DNA from: Rostrohypoxylon terebratum
Lineage: Eukaryota > Ascomycota > Sordariomycetes > Xylariales > Hypoxylaceae
Reading direction: 5' to 3'
Assembly: GCA_022497145.1 (NCBI GenBank)
Contig: MU385856.1
Coordinates: forward strand, 372,001 to 436,000
Length of the DNA stretch: 64,000 bases
The notes under the pieces are model-generated. The model did not search any database, had not been told where the DNA came from, and was given only the letters and a program-made list of their open reading frames with translations. Positions 56,401 through 64,000 of the stretch are shown here, piece after piece. The translations under genes were made by a program, and so were the position numbers. The stretch's first letter is position 1; each line of letters starts with the position of its first letter.

Positions 56401-57243
56401 TAGAAACTTCCCAGTATTTTGCCCAAGAACGGAAGGGTGCCAATGAGTTAGGATCCTCGAGAGTTTTCTCGCCTTTTTCTAGGGCCTGCGACTGCAGCAT
56501 GCAGAATTCGGTTAAGAAGAGTTCGGCCCAGAAACGCAACTGCTTACGACCTTTCTCTCCTGACCATACATACGACAACGAAGCCAGTGCCGACTCGAAA
56601 ACAGCAAGGGCAGCAACCCTCTCATTATTCCGTGCGAGACAATTTGCCTTTAAATATGCAGCTTTGATAGAACAAACCCTTGTCCATTCTGAGATACCGC
56701 TCGGTTGGTCGATTTGGCCCAACTCGTTCTCTAGATTCTGTGGCAACCGAACAGAGGCCTCCGTATAATCGCCGACGGTCCAGTGGATCCATCCAACGCA
56801 GACTTGAGCTTGATATTTGTCTTCGGTGATTGTTGCTTCGGCGTCGATCGCACTGAGTAATCTAGGCACCAATTGTGCGACATCTAGGTCTTTCGGAGAG
56901 ACGGCGGTAGCAGGTCTCGAGCCGGGTCGCTGCTGCTGCTTTTGAGAGGCTTTGATGATGGCATACTCGGTCTCGGCGGTCGTCGTGAGACCTACAGATA
57001 GGATAGGATAGGATATTAGAAGTAGCCTTGGTAAAAGCGAAGTGGGCTAGATTCATACATAACCTGTCGGTAGCATGTTTTCGGACCTTTCGTACCAATT
57101 CTGGCACGTCATCCCATTTCCCATCACATCTTGCGTCTTCTAGTCGAGCCAAATACTGAGCTACCTTGCTCGATCTCTATTACACGTTCGATGAGCTTCG
57201 TACCAACATGAGACTAGATCAATAGGGGATTACCTACACTCAT
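53421..57243 (-). CDS. ypp1: Ypp1/TTC7-type TPR scaffold of the PI4-kinase complex
   Basis: A 1214-residue tetratricopeptide protein of the Ypp1 (cargo-transport/filamentation) family. In yeast it bridges Efr3 and the PI 4-kinase Stt4 at plasma-membrane patches to make PI4P. Recognisable parts are the start KVAQYLARLEDARCDGKWDD and the CLTTTAETEYAIIKAS block, HWTVGDYTEA, and a WAKYW-containing stretch. A long serine/arginine-rich disordered insert lies near residues 720-860, and C-terminal TPRs (ELARDHFEEALIHYPDHPSA) end with REWNCVSANGYVL. Exons on the minus strand are 57238-57243, 57059-57176, 54095-56991 and 53421-54044. The donor at 57058 (GTATGA) rather than 57063 keeps the frame. The two-codon first exon (Met-Ser) is the weakest part. 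Confidence 0.9.
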
Positions 57244-57948
57244 CCTGAGGATTGCTCTCCTAATATGAACCTACGAACCAACGGAGGTTTGAGCAATCGA
57301 GCTATTGGCCAGATGAGGTCTCGAATCTCATCTCGGACGGATGGGTTAATTATTAAAAGAATGGTTGGCGATGTAAGTCAGAGGGGTGAAACTTGAAAGT
57401 ATATCTCAGTTCTAAGATTAGTTTGTTTTAGGAGGAGACGGTTCTATGCGTCGTCACTCCCGCCAAATAATAAAGTTCTTGGCGAAACAAGGGGGAAACT
57501 ATGTCATGGCCTCACTAAGGGCATTTAGCTTCACTTTATGTACGATATATGCATCTGCAAGGTACAAAAGCTGCAGGTCCTAGACAAACTATGGTAAGTG
57601 CATAGGCCCACTGAAAAGTTAATCGATAGTGAAAAGTTCAATGTGGAAGCCTTCAAGATTTCAAGATTCATTCTTTTTCTCACTTGCCATCTCTTTACTT
57701 TCAAAAAATGGTATAGATTGTGTCGTCGACAGCTCATTCTAAGTGCTCTAATCTCATATGGACTATGTCTACCGATATTTGTTGAAAGATTGACACACCA
57801 AACCTGCACTTCAGATTCAATCTTTCATTCAGCATCTGAAAAGTCAAAGTCACTGAAACTACAAACCAGCCAATAAGCTTATAGGACGGTTTTGGGTCAT
57901 TGATTTTGAGGCGGAAAGGATCATATCCAGACGAGGGTATCTTAAGAT
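57244..57948. promoter_or_regulatory. Bidirectional upstream region YPP1/RIX1
   Basis: A 705-base region between divergent starts, expected to contain both promoters and 5' UTRs. No recognised element. Confidence 0.45.
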
Positions 57949-60366
57949 ATGGCATTCGCTTCTCTCCCACCTGAGTTGCGTAGTCTTTGCCGAAGATTGA
58001 CAGCAACCAAGGCAGAGCAGCTTCCACCCCTACTACCTTCACTTCTCAAAGATTTATTGCGATGCCAAGAGCCTCTTTCAAAACCTCAAGAAGCCAAAAC
58101 TTCTGAGAATTCTTCTGAATCAGCGATACTCGTTCATAAACTAAAGACTCAAATATCAACACTTCTCAATAGTAGAGCCACCCAAGGCCGTTTTGTCGGA
58201 GTCGCACTGGTAAAATGTGCGATAGAGACCAGTGGTTGGGAATGTCTTCGGACATCTGAGTTATGGGTCCGCGGAATATTGTCTATTCTTCAGGTAAGAT
58301 CATTATCTTATGGTATTTGTGAAAATAATACTTACAAAAAGTAGAGAAAAGACCCTGCTGTTGTTAAGGATCTGTGTATTGTAACGCTCATTAAGATATA
58401 CACCTTAATGCATGCGTATCCAACTTTGGTGCGAGAAATCGTTACACCTACCCTCCCTACGTTTGCGACAGCGTGCCTGCAAATTTTGAAGCCACCTGCG
58501 TCTAGTAAAGCTGCCAAGATACCAACTAGTCTTGTTGAGCATATATTTGAGGCGTTCTCTACAATAGTTCCGTTGTATCCGACTACTTTACGCCAATTCT
58601 CATCTAAATTGAGGGCTGAGACACGGCCATACATTGCACCGACTATATCAGACGCCACAATCATCCCCTCATCTTTACAGGCTAGTAGCCGACGCCTCGC
58701 TATTAAACTGCATATGACGGCTGTGAAGGGTGGAGACTCGTCAGAATGGGCGAAACATCTAGATGGGCTCATTAAAACGTTCCATTCTACAGCTGACCAA
58801 GTCTTCCGAGCTGTTCAAGAGAACTGGGAATCAACGTCCGGTCATGTACCGGGTTCCATGCTTCAACAAGGAGACTTTGATAAGGAACCTCATGGTGGCA
58901 GCACTAATCTAGACCAATTGCCACCATGGGTCGGCCTATATGCGGGCAGCCAGAGAATCATTGCCTTGCTAGATTTTATTGGAGAGTATCTTCGTTGCCG
59001 CACAAAAACAGTCGTCACTATTCCGGTCAGTGCAATTGTTGATATTGTTGCAAGAATATCTTCAATTTTACCACCAAGTCAAAGGGGAAACAAATCAACG
59101 TCGATTCAATTGAACCCGGCTATTGGCAGGGAAGAGAAAGATGAACTATGGGCGGTATTTCCAGACATCCAGTTTGCAGCAATTAAGTTGCAGCACACCG
59201 TGGCACAACGACTAGGGAAAAATTTCATGCCGATAGCCCAGGAATCGCTTGAACAGCTACTTCGAATGTTCGAATCAAGCTATCGTCTTCCCGAGATTCG
59301 TACGGCAACTTTTCTCCTAATAAAAGATATACTAAAACTCTGCGGTCCAACAATGGCAAAGCTTACTGTTGAAAGCCTGAGTCTCGTCAATAAAGCCTGC
59401 CGTCGGGACCTTCTGGGGTCTGCAGGTCATCTCAAGCGTCCTAAACAAACAGCTTCTCCTAGCCAGGCCGGTCAAAAAGGTAAAACCATCAGTCAGAACG
59501 CTGACGCATTCCTCAGCAACAAAGCTGATGATGAGTCTATTTTGACCACCTTGAGCTCAGACCACATTTCCACAGCAGTGGCGCTTTTGACCACTCTTTT
59601 CAGTCATGCGCCTCAGCAACATATCCCTTCCTCACTTCGAGCGCAGATGCTCAGAACGGCTATCTTATGCCAAAGCCGAGATGCCCAGGTAGCGAGTGTA
59701 CTGCATCCAGCACGAGACAAAAGCGGTAGAACACCACAAGTCATTTTACCCTACCTTATCCAGCAGTTCCCTCACGACGAGAGCGTGGAAATACTGCGTT
59801 TCAACTTCCGGCCCATGGCAACTGGATGTAGAAGTGATTTAATGGATGTGGATGACGAGCTTATTGATGATGAACCTCTAGTCCAGCCTCTAAGCAATGG
59901 TCTTTCAATCGATGGACCGTTCGCATTTGGGTCCGCGACTCCCTACGACATGCCAGTCCACAAGCCCGCCGAGGCCCCCCGGGACCCTTCACCCGTACGG
60001 GTTGTAGAGACCATAGCTAAAGTCCCTAACCCGTTCATCCCTAAGCCAGCATCGAAAATGGTCGCTAGGTCTGAGGAAGAACGGATTGCAACTGTGCAGT
60101 CACCGCCGGCGATACCACTCAAGCGAAAGAACGAGGGCGAAGAAATCACCATTTCAAAACGAATAGAAGTCGATAGGACGACGTCGAAGACACCATCCAC
60201 TAGCGCTCTAGTGCCGGCCGCTCTCAGCCACGCTACACCCGCGGCAATCACGGCAAAAACCGATGCCCCTAACGAAGACGACGAAGACAGCGATGACGAG
60301 AGCGTTCACCTGAACATGGACCTTGACTCCGATGGCGATGACGACGACGGAGAAGAGGAAGTCTAA
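57949..60366 (+). CDS. rix1: Pre-rRNA processing protein Rix1
   Basis: A 788-residue homologue of Rix1/PELP1, the scaffold of the nucleolar Rix1-Ipi1-Ipi3 complex that works with Rea1 in ITS2 processing and pre-60S maturation. The helical-repeat N-terminus shows LPPLLPSLLKDLLRCQEPLS, TQGRFVGVALVKCAIETSGW and WVRGILSILQ-RKDPAVVKDL, then YPTLVREIVTPTLP. The C-terminal quarter is disordered and closes with an acidic tail (EDDEDSDDESVHLNMDLDSD and onward). Exons are 57949-58293 and 58345-60366, with a 51-base phase-0 intron. Its acceptor at 58343-58344 gives the conserved RKDP; the AG at 58345-58346 would shift the frame. Divergent from YPP1. Confidence 0.92.
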
Positions 60367-61398
60367 GAGAACGACAAATAGGAATTCGAACCGACCGTTC
60401 GCGCAGGCGGCGTCGTACTCGGCAAATTGGCGAGCCCGCTGCCCTGTTGCGGGTAAATAGATCGCACATGGCCACTTACCATGCTCGCGTGGAAAATGTT
60501 TGGAGACAGACGTGGCCGGGTGTCAATTGCACTGCCTTACCGTGCAGATGTAAGACACACAGGTTCGCTCCAACGTAGATATATATTTCACAAGGAGATG
60601 ACCGCGTAAGCTGTCGTATGTTGGAGTCCGTGGGGGTTGGGGGTTTTGTTAATATGTAAGGGGTCGGTTAGTCACGCGAGCAGCTTGGGGTCGAACCTCC
60701 GTTGTATATTTCAAGATAGGCGCTTCCTTGGTGTTTTATGTGTGAATATATTACGTTAGCCATATTCTAACAACTTCGGGTCTCGAGATATGAGATGTCC
60801 TGTGAAATATATACAGCTTCTAGGCGAACGCGTGGGGGGTTGGTTCTAGACCTGAGCCACTCCGTAGACCGAACGACGATATCAATTCAATGAAAGTCAA
60901 ATTGCATTTTACGGTGTAATGCAGGACGGCCCGGGCAGCCTTCAATATTTAGTTGGTACCTATACTATAGGCAGCACTGCTCCAAAGTCTTCAATGACGG
61001 AAGCGGCTCCCAACAAATAGGATGTTCCGCGACGGTTCAGCCACATTTATATTAAGATATTTTAAGAAGGAATTTATCAATTGGGGGTATATAATCCGAA
61101 CAAAATGTAACGTAGGGACAAGGTTGATCTAGATAGGCTCCACGAGACTTCTACACTAGAACAAGTTGAACAACATCTCCAGGAAAATGCAAATGCACCT
61201 AATGCTTTCGTACCCGTGCTTCCTCGCGGGTCTCCCCCGTATATGCGAACCACAACTAACGCCGTTGACGCGATGCACAATGCAGCCACCCACCCCTTCA
61301 TCCGGTCTACCGGTTCCCCTTTCCACCAAACACGTGGCCCTACCGGTGTAGGTAGTTACTACTACCGAGACAGTACCTACCTAGGTAAGTAATACTAG
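60367..61398. other. Intergenic between convergent RIX1 and WW genes
   Basis: 3' UTRs of two convergent genes. A minus-strand GGTTCGACCCC at 60687-60697 resembles a tRNA box B but no clover-leaf can be built around it. A short CCTAGGT-like motif lies near 61375. Confidence 0.55.
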
Positions 61399-62262
61399 TT
61401 AGTCCCTTAACCATGCTCGCCGCTTCTCTTCCTTCTTCGCCCTGCGCTTCTCCTTGAATTGCTTGAGTTCGGCTTTCGTGGGTTTCTTTCCCGACCGTTC
61501 CGCCTTGAGGCTGCGGCCGTCGTGGGAATTGGCCGCGGCATCGACGTCGAAGAATGCATTCATCTGCCGTCGCGACTTCGCTTCGTCGTTGTGTCGTTCC
61601 GTGCCCTGGTCCGAACTTTGCCATCGTCCCGTGAACCGGTTGAATGTGCCCATAGCCGCGTACGCAGCCGCCGGGTCTACCGCGCCATCTCCTTCAATCC
61701 CATTTTCCTCTTCTGTCTTCGCGTACCACGCGTTTGGATCATAATCGCCGTGGATTGCAGGATTGTAGCCTCCAGCGGGCGGTCTCTCGTTCTTCGGTGG
61801 CTCGGGGGCACTGGAGGTGGATGCGGAGGTGGACGCGGCGGGTTGCGACGATGAATTATTTGTTCTTAGTCTAGGATTTTCCCAGGTAGTTTCGTTGGTA
61901 AAACGATTGTGGAAAAAATATGCTTGACTCGTCGCATCCCAATGGAAGTCCCAGCCATCGTCTTCGGTTGCTGGTGGTGGTTCGTTGGGTAGCGGTGGAG
62001 CGGTAGATTCGGCGGCTGGAGAGTCAGCAGAGGGGATAGGCGAAGCCTCGCCGGATTCTTGCGATTGGGGCGACTGAGGAGACTTCGATGAAGATTCTAG
62101 CGCGGTGCTATCTGTGTTGTCCATTGGTTTTTGTTCAACGGATTTCTCCTGATTCACATCTTGAGACTTCGGTTGAGAATGATCCAACAGGGATTTGTTG
62201 CGATCCTTGGGCTGATCAGCAGCCACTTCGGACGAAGTAGGTGACGTAGGCTGCGCCGACAT
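61399..62262 (-). CDS. WW-domain protein
   Basis: A 287-residue intronless protein with one WW domain at about residues 100-130: GWDFHWDATSQAYFFHNRFT then NETTWENPR, with the two signature tryptophans and the final proline. WW domains bind proline-rich ligands, often in splicing or transcription. The N-terminal 95 residues are serine/proline/glutamine-rich and disordered. The C-terminus has FNRFTGRWQ, KSRRQMNAFFDVDAAANSHD and a highly basic coil ending KKEEKRRAWLRD, a tail shared by fungal proteins of this type. No catalytic domain is present. The first ATG at 62262 is taken as start. Confidence 0.88.
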   Translation of the reverse strand: MSAQPTSPTSSEVAADQPKDRNKSLLDHSQPKSQDVNQEKSVEQKPMDNTDSTALESSSKSPQSPQSQESGEASPIPSADSPAAESTAPPLPNEPPPATEDDGWDFHWDATSQAYFFHNRFTNETTWENPRLRTNNSSSQPAASTSASTSSAPEPPKNERPPAGGYNPAIHGDYDPNAWYAKTEEENGIEGDGAVDPAAAYAAMGTFNRFTGRWQSSDQGTERHNDEAKSRRQMNAFFDVDAAANSHDGRSLKAERSGKKPTKAELKQFKEKRRAKKEEKRRAWLRD

Positions 62263-64000
62263 GATTTGCGACCAAAACCAGAGTAAATATTTAGAGCCTT
62301 TTGTCTATTGAAAAATGTTATTAGGAATCGCTACGACTGAGTCGATAAATGGGAGTCGAAAGGATACATTCTGACTGGAGTCACGGCTAGTTCGGCTTAT
62401 TTTATTAGGGGGTTACCGTTAATCGAATCGATTCTGAGACGAAGCCAAGTCTGAATTGTAATAGGAATGATGCATCGTAAAGCTCCTTACCAGCCAGCCA
62501 GCTGATGCGAGTTCTCTTTCTGGAATTCTGTTATCGGTTATCGGAACGGCAAATAATCGGGAAAATTGTTTTCCTCCCGTTGAACCTAAATACCTAGTAA
62601 CTTACGGGTCCAGTTCAAGGTTCTTTCCCCAATGTGCAGCTGTAATGTCTTAGTAACTCTCGGATTTATGTTCATCCCAAAGACTCTTCACGTGCACAGA
62701 TCAGGTAAAGGGATCAGCGATCTACAGATCCGTCCCGACGTTCAGACTAAACTGGCTATTGAATGGAAAGTGTTACATCCAGAAGGTCACGAAGTAGTAG
62801 TACTGTAGTAGCAAGTCATAATTGACTATGTACATAGTATTGAGACACCTGCAGCAATATTCCCAATAATACATCTGATTTGTCTTTGTGTTGAGCTACA
62901 CGATTTTGAGCGTTGATGGGCAGATGGGGTGATTATTAACTTATTATGTCATCGATAAGCTTAAGGTTCAACATGGCCTGACAATTTATGTAAGGACTGA
63001 TGTGTGGGATTTCTAACCTCTCATAACCCTAACCTTAACGACTTTATATTCATGCCAACCCAAACCTGCGGCACGTCAGTTTGACAACCACCAACTAAGC
63101 TTAGCCCCGGCGCTTCCTTTCCGATCAAATGAGAAGTCTAAACTTCAGCTAACTAATTTAAGTCACTTCTGGTCCCAGGTTGCGAGGTCATAATTAGGTC
63201 ATAGCTTCAATTGTTCGGACTAATGCAAGGGTATGCTGTATGCTGTAGGTACTTGAGTACTTGGGCACTTGAAGTTCTCAGTTCCGGCAGCTCCCGTTCA
63301 GAACCAGGAACCTTCAAGGTCGAAGTTTCCACATATCGCATGTCGAACAAGCTCAAAGCTAACGTTGAGCCTCTAGTAAGAACCTTACTACTACTAGAAG
63401 TTTACTCCAATCGGGCAGCCAACGGTACATACATTTTCTGCGTGTATGTTATTCATTTTCGCTATTTTCTATTTTTCATCTTCCAAGTTCGTATACAAAC
63501 GGACCTAAGCGAGGAGCTATCAAACGCCACGACACTGAGAAATAACCAGTCAGCCAGTCAATTCACTCCCATTCGTTGACCTATGGCTTAAGACGGCGGT
63601 TCATCAATTCCCACATGTTGTACTACATGCATATATTGGCCCTCACACAAACGAGTTAGGCCTCCCGTTCCACCTTTGTCCTTAGTACATCTAAGCCTTC
63701 TTGGGTTTGGCTCTCACAATGACGAATTTGCTCAGGCAAGCTGTCGAGTGGTCGCGCTACACCTGTCGGCCGAATGTTACCAATGCTACAGTACATACAG
63801 TACATACAGTACATATGTAGCTATGGACGTCTACTGCGTAGGCCCAAAAACCGTTGGTAAACGTTGTTTGTGGATATCGTGGGATCGTGGGATCGTGGGT
63901 AGCTCACCGCAATGCAACTGATCCCCTCACGATACCACCTGAACACCAGGTAAAGCGGTCTTGTCGCACATCGGCTACCGTCAAGATCCCCTATCCCCTG
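62263..64000. other. Gene-free right end
   Basis: The upstream region of the WW gene, then sequence with no supported gene. A threefold TACAGTACA repeat is at 63787-63814. The open frame at 63211-63579 has no protein-like features. Confidence 0.5.
63787..63814. repeat. TACAGTACA tandem, three units
   Basis: Three head-to-tail 9-mers in non-coding sequence. Confidence 0.85.

Noticed and set aside
60687..60697. tRNA-like box B GGTTCGACCCC on the minus strand
   Set aside because: No T stem, box A or acceptor stem can be built around it.

Overview
The window is nuclear DNA of a filamentous ascomycete, probably a Sordariomycete (inferred from gene content and structure, not tested). The evidence is short spliceosomal introns with GT..AG ends and CTAAC/CTGAC-like branch sites, a HET-domain gene, a Zn(II)2Cys6 regulator, a fungal-type SRP9/21, a Cap10-like GT90 enzyme, and a DUF4112 protein. 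Seventeen protein-coding genes are supported: 14 have confident or near-complete models, one (uS8) is cut by the window edge, one (bZIP) lacks a resolved 5' end, and one small secreted-protein candidate has unresolved exons. One intron-containing tRNA-Val(CAC) gene, absent from protein-level predictions, is also present.

Left part (1-18.4 kb) is gene-dense and mostly housekeeping: the 3' part of ribosomal protein uS8; a GT90 glycosyltransferase; a 1122-residue coiled-coil plus HET-domain protein on the minus strand; the COMPASS/CPF WD40 subunit Swd2; SRP9; the ribonucleotide reductase small subunit with MCB/SCB-like promoter boxes; a DUF4112 membrane protein; and a monocarboxylate-type MFS transporter. 

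Middle part (18.4-48.1 kb) is gene-poor. It carries the tRNA gene, a CaiB/BaiF-type CoA-transferase, a Zn2Cys6 transcription factor (6 exons, 808 residues) and a bZIP factor, separated by intergenic blocks of 2.5 to 9.5 kb. These blocks hold microsatellites, dispersed copies of a CCTAGGT motif, and a short inverted-repeat element with TA flanks (41.67-41.91 kb). A second, similar foldback lies just to the left at 16.20-16.37 kb.

Right part (48.1-62.3 kb) is again dense: an SMP-30/gluconolactonase-type enzyme with an 844-base intron, a protein alpha-N-methyltransferase (NTM1/Tae1 type), a small secreted-protein candidate, the PI4-kinase scaffold Ypp1, the pre-60S factor Rix1 (divergent from Ypp1), and a WW-domain protein. 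The last 1.7 kb has no supported gene.

There is no clear biosynthetic cluster or prokaryote-like system. The most useful second looks are the two inverted-repeat elements, the tRNA gene, the HET fusion, the small secreted-protein locus, and an isolated exon-like fragment at 25.54-25.63 kb. All functions are assigned from motif recognition; no database search was run.
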